A stretch of 5,231 bases of DNA, taken from NCBI GenBank assembly GCA_001067655.1, contig JUNU01000195.1:1-5231 (forward strand). Reading direction: 5' to 3'. The position numbers and the translations under genes were made by a program. Source of the stretch: Neisseria lactamica (GTDB lineage: Bacteria; Pseudomonadota; Gammaproteobacteria; Burkholderiales; Neisseriaceae). The notes beneath the pieces were generated by a model. It worked only from the letters and a program-made list of their open reading frames with translations. It was not told the DNA's origin and did not search any database. The stretch's first letter is position 1. Each line of letters opens with the position of its first letter. Of the stretch, positions 1 to 5,134 are shown piece after piece.

Positions 1-92
1 TTAAATCAGGACAAGGCGACGAAGCCGCAGACAGTACAGATAGTACGGCAAGGCTAGGCAACGCCGTACTGGTTTAAAGTTAATCCACTATA
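1..92 (+). repeat. Correia repeat enclosed element (CREE), short form, left end cut by the window edge
   Basis: A Neisseria miniature inverted-repeat element. The right terminal repeat is complete and ends GTTAATCCACTATA at 92. The left terminal repeat is cut: the first visible bases, TTAAATCAGGACAAGGCG, are the inner part of the usual TATAGTGGATTAA... end, so about 15 bp are missing and the intact copy would be about 107 bp. The core shows the familiar GGCGACGAAGCCGCAGACAG and CAACGCCGTACTGG segments. The middle jumps from ATAGTACGG straight to CAAGGC, so the roughly 50 bp internal block of full-length elements, which carries the known IHF site, is absent. These elements insert at TA and can alter transcription or be processed by RNase III. 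This copy lies beyond the exbD terminator, so no role for the window's genes is apparent. Confidence 0.9.
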
Positions 93-117
93 TTTAGGCC
101 GTGTCTGATTTGTATGA

Positions 118-163
118 AAAAAGGTCGTCTGAAAAGTAGGAATGCTTTTCAGACGACCTTTTT
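118..163. terminator. Bidirectional intrinsic terminator made of inverted DNA uptake sequences, downstream of exbD
   Basis: A perfect 19-bp stem (118-136 with 145-163) encloses an 8-nt loop. Each arm contains the uptake sequence AGGTCGTCTGAA (122-133 plus strand, 148-159 minus strand). A-runs and T-runs at the stem ends supply a U-tract in both directions. It begins 11 bp past the exbD stop codon, so it should end the tonB-exbB-exbD transcript and also block transcription entering from the left. Paired uptake sequences serving as terminators are common in Neisseria. Confidence 0.9.
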
Positions 164-173
164 ACTGCCGGTA

Positions 174-611
174 TTATTGTGCTTTAGTTTCGGTCACAAA
201 GCCGATTTTGGTAATACCTGCTTCGCGGGCAGCTTCGAGGGCTTTGTTGACATATTCGTATTCAACGGCCTTGTCTGCTGAAATGGCAACGATGGTATTG
301 GTGTTTTTCTGCTTTTCAGTTTTCAGTCGGGAAGTGACCGTATTAATATCCGCTTTGGTTGCAGAATCACCATCGATGTAATAGTTGCCATTAACATCTA
401 TGGTCAGGCGCAGCGGGTCTTTAGGCTGCTTCTCCTTCTGCTTTGCTGCTTTTTCTGAAGCGGACGGCAGTTCCAAAGGAATCGAGTGGGTCAGTACAGG
501 CATGGTGATCATGAAAACGATCAACAGTACCAGCATCACGTCGACCAAAGGCGTGACGTTGATGTCTGACATCGGTGCATCATCGCCGGAATTCATAGAG
601 CCGAATGCCAT
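174..611 (-). CDS. exbD: Biopolymer transport protein ExbD (TonB energy-transduction complex)
   Basis: ExbD is a small inner-membrane protein that works with ExbB to convert proton flow into conformational energy for TonB. The 145-aa product has the standard layout: a short cytoplasmic N-terminus, one transmembrane helix at about residues 22-42, then a periplasmic domain. The signature INVTPLVDVMLVLLIVFM is present; D24 matches the essential membrane aspartate (D25 in E. coli). A charged Lys/Glu/Gln-rich linker (about 53-67) joins the helix to the folded periplasmic domain. The start lies 3 bp after the exbB stop codon, with AAAGGA upstream as ribosome binding site inside the end of exbB, so translational coupling is likely. 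M14 is a possible but less likely internal start. It is the last gene of the operon, with a terminator immediately downstream. Length and motifs are normal for the family. Confidence 0.96.
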   Translation of the reverse strand: MAFGSMNSGDDAPMSDINVTPLVDVMLVLLIVFMITMPVLTHSIPLELPSASEKAAKQKEKQPKDPLRLTIDVNGNYYIDGDSATKADINTVTSRLKTEKQKNTNTIVAISADKAVEYEYVNKALEAAREAGITKIGFVTETKAQ

Positions 612-614
612 AAT

Positions 615-1274
615 TTAGTCCTTTTGATTCAACAGGCGGACGTGTAAATCGTGTGCGAAAGCGTCCATATCTTGAGAGAGGGTTTTCTTACCGCGGTTGA
701 GGAAGTTATACGCCAAGACGGCAGGGATGGCGACAAACAAACCGATGGCGGTTGACACCAACGCCTCACCAATCGGGCCGGCTACTGCGGCAATACTCAT
801 TTGACCGCTTTGACCGATATTGATTAAGGCGTGGTAAATCCCCCAGACCGTACCGAACAAGCCGATAAACGGGGCAGTTGAACCGATGGATGCCAAAGCA
901 GTCATGCCGTAATCAAACTGGCGCATGTTTTGTTCCATGCTGTTTCGGATTTGAATGACGAGGTATTCGTTCAAAGGCAGCTCGGTAGTCAGTGTTTTCG
1001 CGTTGCTTTGACGATAGCTTTGGTAGGCACGCAGGGATTCGTCCGCTACGCGGCTCATGGGCGCATCAATATCTTTCACTTTTTGCACGGCTTCGGTAAG
1101 CGTAAAGGCATTAAGCATTTGCGTTTTAACGAGTGCGTTGGCGGTTTTGGCTTTTTTCAGTTTGATGGAGCGCAGGATAATCAGACACCAGGTCACGATA
1201 CTCATTACTAACATCAACACGAATACACTGATCAGAACAAAATCGCCTGATTCGAATATTGTTTTTAAATCCAT
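615..1274 (-). CDS. exbB: Biopolymer transport protein ExbB (TonB complex proton-channel subunit)
   Basis: ExbB forms the pentameric inner-membrane scaffold and proton path of the TonB-ExbB-ExbD motor (MotA/TolQ/ExbB family). The 219-aa product has three transmembrane segments, at about 12-34, 125-147 and 170-191, with a large cytoplasmic domain between the first two. The family hallmark STAPFIGLFGTVWGI spans 132-146, and GPIGEALVSTAIGLFVAIPA follows at 167-186. Gap-free comparison with E. coli ExbB places T142, E170 and T175 at the functionally important T148, E176 and T181. The gene starts 59 bp after tonB, with a weak GGAAA upstream of its ATG, and no promoter or terminator is evident in that gap. 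It probably belongs to one tonB-exbB-exbD transcript. ExbB is preferred over TolQ because of the tonB and exbD neighbours and the ExbB-type length. Confidence 0.96.
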   Translation of the reverse strand: MDLKTIFESGDFVLISVFVLMLVMSIVTWCLIILRSIKLKKAKTANALVKTQMLNAFTLTEAVQKVKDIDAPMSRVADESLRAYQSYRQSNAKTLTTELPLNEYLVIQIRNSMEQNMRQFDYGMTALASIGSTAPFIGLFGTVWGIYHALINIGQSGQMSIAAVAGPIGEALVSTAIGLFVAIPAVLAYNFLNRGKKTLSQDMDAFAHDLHVRLLNQKD

Positions 1275-1333
1275 AATTTTTCCAAATTTTCCAAGTAAAT
1301 TAAAACTTTTGTCGATAAAGGTGTTGCGCCCGA

Positions 1334-2308
1334 TTACTCAAGAGTAAAAGAGACCGGGACTCGGAATTCAGTCCAGACAGAGGCATTGCAAGCACCATTT
1401 TTAACTGCTTTACGGGCAGCTTGGTCAAGAGCATTGGAGCCACTGCGTTTTAAAATTTTAACTTCAGCAACTTTTCCTCCCGGGCCAACCAAGACACTCA
1501 GCATAACTGTACCTGTATCTCCATTTTCTGCCGCTATAGGCGGATATGGCGGTTTAGGAATATGGCAAGTGCCGCCTTTAACGGGATTGGCTCTACTACT
1601 ACCCGGTCCTGTTCCAGGGCCATTTCCACCGCCGGAACCGCCACCGCTGCCACTACCTGAACCATGTTCGCCTTTGTTGCCACCACTGCCGGGGCCGCTG
1701 CCTTCACCTTGTCCGTTACCAGGGCCTTTGTTGCCTCCGCCGTTTCCTTTGCTGTCGCCATGAGGAGCCTTACCTTGTCCGTTGCCTTTACCGTTTTCCG
1801 CAGTATTCGGCCCGGTTTTACTGCTGCTGGTGTAGTCCGAGGCTTTAGGTGCAGGCTTGGATTCTGGTTTGGGTTGGGGTTTAGGCTCTGGACGTGGTTC
1901 GGGTTTAGGTTCAGGTTTCGGTTCAGGTTTGGGTTCGGGTTTTGGCTCAGGCTTTGGTTTTTCAACCGGCTTGGGCTTCTCTTTCGGCTGCTGAATATCG
2001 GCATCCGCTTTTTTTGTTATTACCGGTTTGAACTGTGGTTTGGGCTGTTCGACCGGTTTGGGTTTCGGTTGAGGCTTGGGCTTTTGCGGTTCGGGCGTTT
2101 TTTCCGGAGCTGCGGGCGCACCTGCGCCTTCGGGGTTGCCGTCGCCACCTCCGTCGCCACCACCTAAATCCGCCAAATCGACAAACTCAATATTTGCCAT
2201 TTCCGGTATAAGCGGTTTGTATGTTTCCCACAAAAGCGCAATCAAACCCGCGTGAAGCAATGATACGGTAATGACGGCTACTGGGATTAAAATTCGGTCT
2301 TTATTCAT
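1334..2308 (-). CDS. tonB: TonB energy transducer with long Pro-Lys and Gly-rich periplasmic linkers
   Basis: TonB carries energy from ExbB/ExbD across the periplasm to outer-membrane receptors for iron, heme and siderophores. The 324-aa product has an N-terminal signal anchor (about 6-27) with a membrane histidine, H19, that probably corresponds to the essential H20 of E. coli. A Gly/Pro stretch follows (49-68), then a Pro-Lys/Glu-Pro rod (about 69-155) dominated by EPKP repeats at 117-150. A second linker rich in Gly, Ser and Asn spans about 171-238, before the C-terminal TonB domain (about 246-324), which contains KPPYPPIA, GTVMLSVLVGPGGKV and a VPVSFTLE end. The linkers make it longer than E. 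coli TonB (239 aa). Two periplasmic cysteines, C248 and C307, flank the folded domain. The chosen ATG gives the canonical short cytoplasmic N-terminus, but no strong Shine-Dalgarno precedes it. A Fur-box match lies 118-136 bp upstream, consistent with iron repression. Confidence 0.95.
   Translation of the reverse strand: MNKDRILIPVAVITVSLLHAGLIALLWETYKPLIPEMANIEFVDLADLGGGDGGGDGNPEGAGAPAAPEKTPEPQKPKPQPKPKPVEQPKPQFKPVITKKADADIQQPKEKPKPVEKPKPEPKPEPKPEPKPEPKPEPRPEPKPQPKPESKPAPKASDYTSSSKTGPNTAENGKGNGQGKAPHGDSKGNGGGNKGPGNGQGEGSGPGSGGNKGEHGSGSGSGGGSGGGNGPGTGPGSSRANPVKGGTCHIPKPPYPPIAAENGDTGTVMLSVLVGPGGKVAEVKILKRSGSNALDQAARKAVKNGACNASVWTEFRVPVSFTLE
1866..1961 (-). repeat. Eight degenerate 12-bp tandem units inside tonB encoding the EPKP rod
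   Basis: On the plus strand, eight consecutive 12-bp units of the form GGTTTNGGTTCN fill this stretch exactly, for example GGTTTAGGTTCA at 1902-1913, GGTTTCGGTTCA at 1914-1925 and GGTTTGGGTTCG at 1926-1937. On the coding strand they give alternating Pro with Lys/Glu, around residues 117-148 of TonB. Each unit is four codons, so gain or loss of units changes the rod length without shifting the frame. Third-position differences between units show the array has been diverging, not freshly duplicated. Confidence 0.85.
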
Positions 2309-2390
2309 AATCGACGCATGATAATAGCAACAATTTTTGTTTGCAACCTGTTTTTACATCTGTTTTTTGAGTTAATATTTATTCTGAAAT

Positions 2391-2419
2391 AATCTAAAAT
2401 ATTAATATGTACAATGCAA
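2391..2419 (-). promoter_or_regulatory. Tentative sigma70-type promoter for tonB
   Basis: On the minus strand, TTGCAT (2414-2419) and TAGATT (2391-2396) are separated by 17 bp. The spacing is ideal but the hexamers are poor (3/6 and 4/6). The element sits 82 bp or more upstream of the tonB ATG and about 6 bp from the Fur-box match, so a bound repressor could hinder polymerase. The region is very AT-rich and other weak -10-like stretches exist, so the exact start site is uncertain. Confidence 0.3.
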
Positions 2420-2425
2420 TGTTTT

Positions 2426-2444
2426 GATATTGCTATTCATTATC
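2426..2444 (-). promoter_or_regulatory. Fur box upstream of tonB
   Basis: On the minus strand the sequence is GATAATGAATAGCAATATC, which matches the classical 19-bp Fur consensus GATAATGATAATCATTATC at 15 positions. It lies 118-136 bp upstream of the tonB start and beside the candidate promoter. Fur with Fe(II) represses tonB-exbBD in many Neisseria and gamma-proteobacteria, so iron-repressed expression is the expected reading. A weaker 12/19 match lies at 2320-2338, just before the start codon, and could be a secondary site or chance. Confidence 0.72.
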
Positions 2445-2697
2445 ACAATAAAACAAAAGAAAAAGAGGAAGCGACGCCTCAGTCAACTGCATTAGAAGTT
2501 GTTCATCTGGAAAAGTTCACAAATTTACAATAAAAGTGGTTTGGATAAAACGATGGCGATGGCGTGCCTTAGAGGAGAAAAAGCTGCAAAAATATTATTT
2601 TATTGATTGGCTTGTGTTCTTAGATTGATTCCCGCTATTGCAGGTCGGTAGTTGGTGTGGCTTGAATAACGGGATGGACCCGTACACTTTCCCAAAA

Positions 2698-2709
2698 AGG
2701 TCGTCTGAA
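2698..2709 (+). other. Single DNA uptake sequence (AGGTCGTCTGAA dialect)
   Basis: A perfect AGGTCGTCTGAA not paired with an inverted copy, so it is not a terminator hairpin. DNA uptake sequences are recognised on the outside of the cell by the minor pilin ComP and favour uptake of related DNA during transformation. This dialect differs from the meningococcal/gonococcal core GCCGTCTGAA by GGTC in place of GCC-type bases and points to the N. mucosa-like group. Confidence 0.9.
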
Positions 2710-2810
2710 AATAGAAAATTTGATGCTTGTGAAATGTTGTGGTTGTAAGAATGATCAGATGTTTCCTATTTTGGGATTGTGCGGGTTTTTAGTTAAGTCT
2801 CTTAAAACAT

Positions 2811-2838
2811 ATCGGCAGGGTAGGTAGCTTATGCCGAT
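2811..2838 (-). terminator. Possible weak terminator at the end of nsrR
   Basis: An inverted repeat pairs ATCGGCA (2811-2817) with TGCCGAT (2832-2838) across a 14-nt loop. The stem overlaps the last codons and stop codon of nsrR. In the minus-strand RNA a short UUUU follows three bases after the stem. The stem is only 7 bp and the U-run is short, so it may be inefficient or fortuitous. No better terminator is visible between nsrR and tonB. Confidence 0.3.
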
Positions 2839-3293
2839 TTATCGTCTGTTTTTTCGACAACGATTTCGATTTTGGGTTCATATAGTAAATCGTAGGTTGG
2901 TTTATTGAGCAGATCCTGCAAAGTAAACCCGTCCAAATGTGCAAAGAAAGCCTTAATTGCTCCGCCCAAAATGCCGGTCAGGCGGCAGGATGGTGTAATC
3001 AGGCATTCGTTGTTTTCTCCCATGCATTCGACAACCTGCATGGGTTCAAGATGGCGCACGACCGCGCCGACATTGATTTTATCGGGTGTGTCGGCAAGAC
3101 GCAGTCCGCCCCCTTTCCCTCTTATGCTGGTCAGGAATCCGCCTTTGACAAGCGCGGTAACGACTTTCATCAAATGACTTTTGGAAATGTTATAGGCTTC
3201 GGCAATGGTTCCGATATTGACTAACGAATCGTCGTTTATGGCCGCATAAATCAATACCCGCAGACCATAATCCGTATGTTGCGTCAGATACAT
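2829..3293 (-). CDS. nsrR: NsrR, nitric-oxide-sensing Fe-S repressor of the Rrf2 family
   Basis: NsrR is a cytoplasmic repressor whose Fe-S cluster is destroyed by nitric oxide, releasing NO-detoxification and denitrification genes. The 154-aa product begins MYLTQHTDYGLRVLIYAA, typical of Rrf2 proteins. A winged helix-turn-helix covers about residues 25-67, with the recognition-helix region YNISKSHLMKVV and the wing RGKGGGLRLA. The cluster cysteines are C90, C97 and C103 in ECMGENNECLITPSCRL (C-x6-C-x5-C), the pattern of neisserial NsrR; the gamma-proteobacterial form has fewer residues between the first two. D8 occupies the position of the acidic fourth ligand described in NsrR structures. 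HLEP just before the cysteines and the HITP-like LITPSCRL also favour NsrR over IscR. It is divergent from the hemerythrin-nnrS pair and shares a 171-bp control region containing an NsrR-like operator, so autoregulation is plausible. The C-terminal tail (about 141-154) is charged. Confidence 0.93.
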   Translation of the reverse strand: MYLTQHTDYGLRVLIYAAINDDSLVNIGTIAEAYNISKSHLMKVVTALVKGGFLTSIRGKGGGLRLADTPDKINVGAVVRHLEPMQVVECMGENNECLITPSCRLTGILGGAIKAFFAHLDGFTLQDLLNKPTYDLLYEPKIEIVVEKTDDKSA

Positions 3294-3371
3294 GGTTTTC
3301 TCTGTTCAGAATATATTATTTTTTTAGGGCGGCGGCAGTGTTTCCAGTGGGAAATTGTCGCCGTTATGTGT

Positions 3372-3401
3372 TTGACTTTATATATGATTAAGTTTCATAA
3401 T
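3372..3401 (+). promoter_or_regulatory. Sigma70-type promoter for hemerythrin-like gene (and probably nnrS)
   Basis: TTGACT (3372-3377, 5/6 to consensus) and CATAAT (3396-3401, 5/6) are separated by 18 bp. Transcription would start near 3408 and give a leader of about 57 nt. This is the best promoter in the window. The -10 element lies inside the NsrR-like inverted repeat, so a bound repressor would block polymerase. Confidence 0.65.
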
Positions 3402-3412
3402 ATCTGAAACAT
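3390..3412. promoter_or_regulatory. Putative NsrR operator between nsrR and the hemerythrin-like gene
   Basis: An inverted repeat, GTTTCA (3392-3397 after allowing the flanking AAG) and TGAAAC (3405-3410), is separated by 7 bp and extended on the left by AA. The known NsrR site has the same geometry: half-sites of the type AAGATGCATTT arranged head to head around one central base. Aligned over 23 bp the match is about 14 positions, so the architecture is right but the bases are only moderately similar. It covers the -10 of the plus-strand promoter and lies about 97 bp upstream of nsrR. The gene context (nsrR, hemerythrin, nnrS) is the main reason to favour NsrR over another Rrf2 or unrelated regulator. 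Confidence 0.5.
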
Positions 3413-3434
3413 TTAAATTAATCCAGTGTAGTTT

Positions 3435-3448
3435 GATAATTTATTATC
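3435..3448. promoter_or_regulatory. GATAAT-TT-ATTATC palindrome in the hemerythrin leader
   Basis: Two perfect inverted hexamers GATAAT and ATTATC, separated by two bases, lie 17 bp before the hemerythrin start codon. These hexamers are the building blocks of Fur boxes, but the spacing does not reproduce the classical 19-bp site; the best 19-bp alignment in this area matches only 12. It may be a second operator, a weak Fur site, or a product of AT-rich composition. Confidence 0.25.
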
Positions 3449-3464
3449 ATTATAATCAAATATT

Positions 3465-3845
3465 ATGAAGCCGTTAAAACGCCACCCAGCACTTATCGAA
3501 CTTTCCCGCGAACACCATCACGCCCTTTCACTCTGCGTCCGCCTCCTGCGTGCGCCCGCTGAAAGCCATCAAACAGAGCTTGAAGCCCATTTCCTTGAAT
3601 TGGAACCGCATTTTGTCGAAGAAGAAACCATGTTCGCCCCGCATTGGCAGAATATTCCCGTTGCGATGCGCGAACGTTTCGAAGCCGAACACGCCAAACT
3701 GCGCAGTATGATGGCAAATCCTGAATATCTTAACGAAGCATGGAATAAGGACTTTGCCGTTACCCTACGCGACCATGCCCGTTTTGAAGAACGCGAACTG
3801 TTTCCTGTAGTCGAGCTGTTTTTGCCGGAACCTGAAGGAATCTGA
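3465..3845 (+). CDS. Small hemerythrin (HHE)-like di-iron-binding protein
   Basis: The 126-aa product is a single hemerythrin-like four-helix bundle, a fold that commonly holds a di-iron centre for O2 or NO chemistry or iron sensing. Candidate ligands fall in the usual order: H17-H18-H19 in SREHHHAL, H49 with E52-E54 in HFVEEETMFAP, H76 in AEHAKL, and H104 with E108/E109 in HARFEERELFP. No signal peptide or membrane segment is seen, so it should be cytoplasmic. The start is supported by the family-typical N-terminus LKRHPALIELSREHHHAL, although no Shine-Dalgarno is evident. It lacks the N-terminal ScdA/DnrN domain and is shorter than the iron-centre repair proteins (RIC/YtfE/DnrN, about 220 aa), so it should not be called dnrN. 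It lies divergent from nsrR and 111 bp before nnrS, so a role in NO binding, NO resistance or protecting iron centres is inferred from context, not shown by the sequence. Confidence 0.88.
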   Translation: MKPLKRHPALIELSREHHHALSLCVRLLRAPAESHQTELEAHFLELEPHFVEEETMFAPHWQNIPVAMRERFEAEHAKLRSMMANPEYLNEAWNKDFAVTLRDHARFEERELFPVVELFLPEPEGI

Positions 3846-3852
3846 TAAAAAA

Positions 3853-3900
3853 GGTCGTCTGAAAAGTCCAAAAGCACGATTTTAGTGTTTTCAGACGACC
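3853..3900 (-). terminator. Uptake-sequence hairpin between the hemerythrin-like gene and nnrS, U-tract on the minus strand only
   Basis: A 13-bp stem (GGTCGTCTGAAAA at 3853-3865 with TTTTCAGACGACC at 3888-3900) encloses a 22-nt loop, inside which AAAA and TTTT can pair further. The left arm carries a perfect uptake sequence (3852-3863); the right arm matches 11 of 12. Read on the minus strand the stem is followed by TTTTTT, a proper terminator. Read on the plus strand it is followed by CTCCTGTC, with no U-tract. It should therefore stop antisense transcription entering the hemerythrin gene while only attenuating, or letting through, hemerythrin-to-nnrS transcription. Confidence 0.65.
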
Positions 3901-3956
3901 CTCCTGTCTATTCAAACCTAAAACAAACCATTCAAAAAACAAACCAAGGAACTACC

Positions 3957-5114
3957 ATGACCGCCTTTTTCAAACACCCTGTTTGGGCAATGGCATTTCG
4001 CCCGTTTTACTCACTGGCGGCACTATACGGCGCACTCTCCATCCTGCTTTGGGGCTTCGGCTATACGGGTACGCCCGAGTTGTCCAATTTTTATTGGCAC
4101 GCCCATGAGATGATCTGGGGCTATGCCGGACTCGTCGTCATTGCCTTCCTATTGACCGCCGTTGCCACTTGGACGGGGCAGCCGCCCACGCGCGGCGGCG
4201 TTTTGGCAGGATTGACCGCATTTTGGTTGGCAGCAAGGATTGCCGTTTTCATTCCGGGCTGGGGTGCAACCGCCAGCGGCATACTCGGCACGCTGTTTTT
4301 TTGGTACGGCGCAGTTTGCATGGCATTGCCCGTCATCCGTTCCAAAAACAAACGCAACTACGTCGCCGTATTCGCCATCGTCGTCCTAGGCTGCACGCAC
4401 GCCGCATTCCACTTCCAACTGCATGCCGGAAACGCATCTGCACTGCTCAGCGGGCTGCAGTCCGGTCTGATTATGGTCTCAGGCTTTATCGGCCTTATCG
4501 GCATGCGGATTATTTCCTTCTTTACCTCCAAACGCCTGAATGTTCCGCAAATCCCCAGTCCGATGTGGGTCGCGCACGCGTCCCTCTGGCTGCCCATGCT
4601 GACTGCCATGCTGATGGCGCACCATGCCCTGCCTTGGCTTTCATCTGCTTTTGCCTTTGCAGCGGGCGTGATTTTTACCGTGCAGGTTTACCGCTGGTGG
4701 TATAAAGCCGTTCTGAAAGAACCGATGCTGTGGATTTTGTTCGCAGGCTATTTGTTCACAGGTTTGGGATTGATTGCCATCGGTGCTTCCTACTTCCACA
4801 GCTCTTTCCTTAATCTTGGCGTACATCTCATCGGCGTCGGCGGTATCGGCGTCCTGACATTAGGCATGATGGCGCGCACTGCGCTCGGACATACCGGCAA
4901 CTCCATCTATCCGCCGCCCAAATCCGTACCCGTCGCTTTTTGGCTGATGATAGCCGCCACCGTCATCCGCATCATTGCAACCTTCGTCAGCGGCACCGGT
5001 TACACCCACAGTATCCGCACTTCCGCAGTCTTATTTGCCCTGTCCTTGCTGCTTTACGCATGGAAATACATCCCTTGGCTCATCCGCCCGCGTTTGGACG
5101 GTAAACCGGGTTAA
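3957..5114 (+). CDS. nnrS: NnrS family heme/copper membrane protein of the nitric-oxide response
   Basis: NnrS proteins are polytopic inner-membrane proteins with heme and copper, found in NO and denitrification regulons; in other bacteria they protect against NO stress, including damage to cellular iron pools. The 385-aa product is hydrophobic with about twelve predicted membrane segments, close to family length. Typical features are the N-terminal HPVWAMAFRPFY, the WHAHEM motif (H48, H50), GFIGLIGMRIISFFTSKR (176-193), and VHLIGVGGIGVLTLGMMARTALGHTG (289-314) with H290 and H312. These conserved histidines are likely metal or heme ligands. The ATG at 3957 has AAGGA six bases upstream. A longer reading from a GTG at 3885 would start inside the upstream hairpin and adds an unrelated hydrophilic stretch, so it is rejected. 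No promoter is evident just upstream, so co-transcription with the hemerythrin-like gene under NsrR control is inferred. A strong terminator follows 20 bp after the stop. Confidence 0.94.
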   Translation: MTAFFKHPVWAMAFRPFYSLAALYGALSILLWGFGYTGTPELSNFYWHAHEMIWGYAGLVVIAFLLTAVATWTGQPPTRGGVLAGLTAFWLAARIAVFIPGWGATASGILGTLFFWYGAVCMALPVIRSKNKRNYVAVFAIVVLGCTHAAFHFQLHAGNASALLSGLQSGLIMVSGFIGLIGMRIISFFTSKRLNVPQIPSPMWVAHASLWLPMLTAMLMAHHALPWLSSAFAFAAGVIFTVQVYRWWYKAVLKEPMLWILFAGYLFTGLGLIAIGASYFHSSFLNLGVHLIGVGGIGVLTLGMMARTALGHTGNSIYPPPKSVPVAFWLMIAATVIRIIATFVSGTGYTHSIRTSAVLFALSLLLYAWKYIPWLIRPRLDGKPG

Positions 5115-5134
5115 TTAAACCAAGATAGTAAACG

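Larger units (their letters stand above)
2309..2828. other. 520-bp gene-free region between nsrR and tonB
   Basis: AT-rich DNA between two genes that read in the same, minus, direction. The tonB-proximal part holds the Fur box and probable promoter. The rest shows no convincing gene: the open plus-strand stretches from about 2450 have no ATG with a ribosome binding site and are interrupted (TAA near 2532 in one frame, TGA near 2628 in another). One uptake sequence lies at 2698-2709. A small CGGG/CCCG hairpin at 2670-2682 is too short to interpret. No tRNA, CREE or insertion sequence was recognised here. Confidence 0.7.

Noticed and set aside
1386..2167. Several open frames on both strands overlapping tonB (125, 156 and 167 aa)
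   Set aside because: They arise from the low-complexity Pro-Lys and Gly repeats, which lack stops in other frames. Their proteins are Pro/Leu-, Phe/Gly- or Asn/Leu-biased with no domain, and the minus-strand tonB frame is certain.
2450..2630. Plus-strand open stretches just beyond the Fur box, considered as a divergent iron-regulated gene or a gene remnant
   Set aside because: No ATG with ribosome binding site, stops after about 25-60 codons, and no recognisable protein family. Kept only as a note on the gene-free region.
2670..2682. CGGG-ATGGA-CCCG hairpin as a terminator or small RNA element
   Set aside because: Only 4 bp of stem with no T-tract; expected by chance.
3432..3460. TTTGAT...ATCAAA in the hemerythrin leader as an FNR box
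   Set aside because: FNR sites have TTGAT and ATCAA separated by 4 bp; here the separation is 17 bp.
3465..3845. Naming the hemerythrin-like gene dnrN (iron-centre repair)
   Set aside because: The protein is only 126 aa, a bare HHE domain without the N-terminal ScdA/DnrN domain; only the gene neighbourhood resembles a NO regulon.
3493..3942. Minus-strand frames opposite the hemerythrin-like gene and nnrS
   Set aside because: They are shadows of well-supported plus-strand genes, with arginine/serine-rich or otherwise featureless products and no ribosome binding sites.
3885..3956. Longer nnrS reading frame starting at a GTG at 3885
   Set aside because: The GTG lies inside the uptake-sequence hairpin with no ribosome binding site, and the added 24 residues are not NnrS-like. 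The ATG at 3957 has AAGGA at good spacing and gives the family N-terminus.
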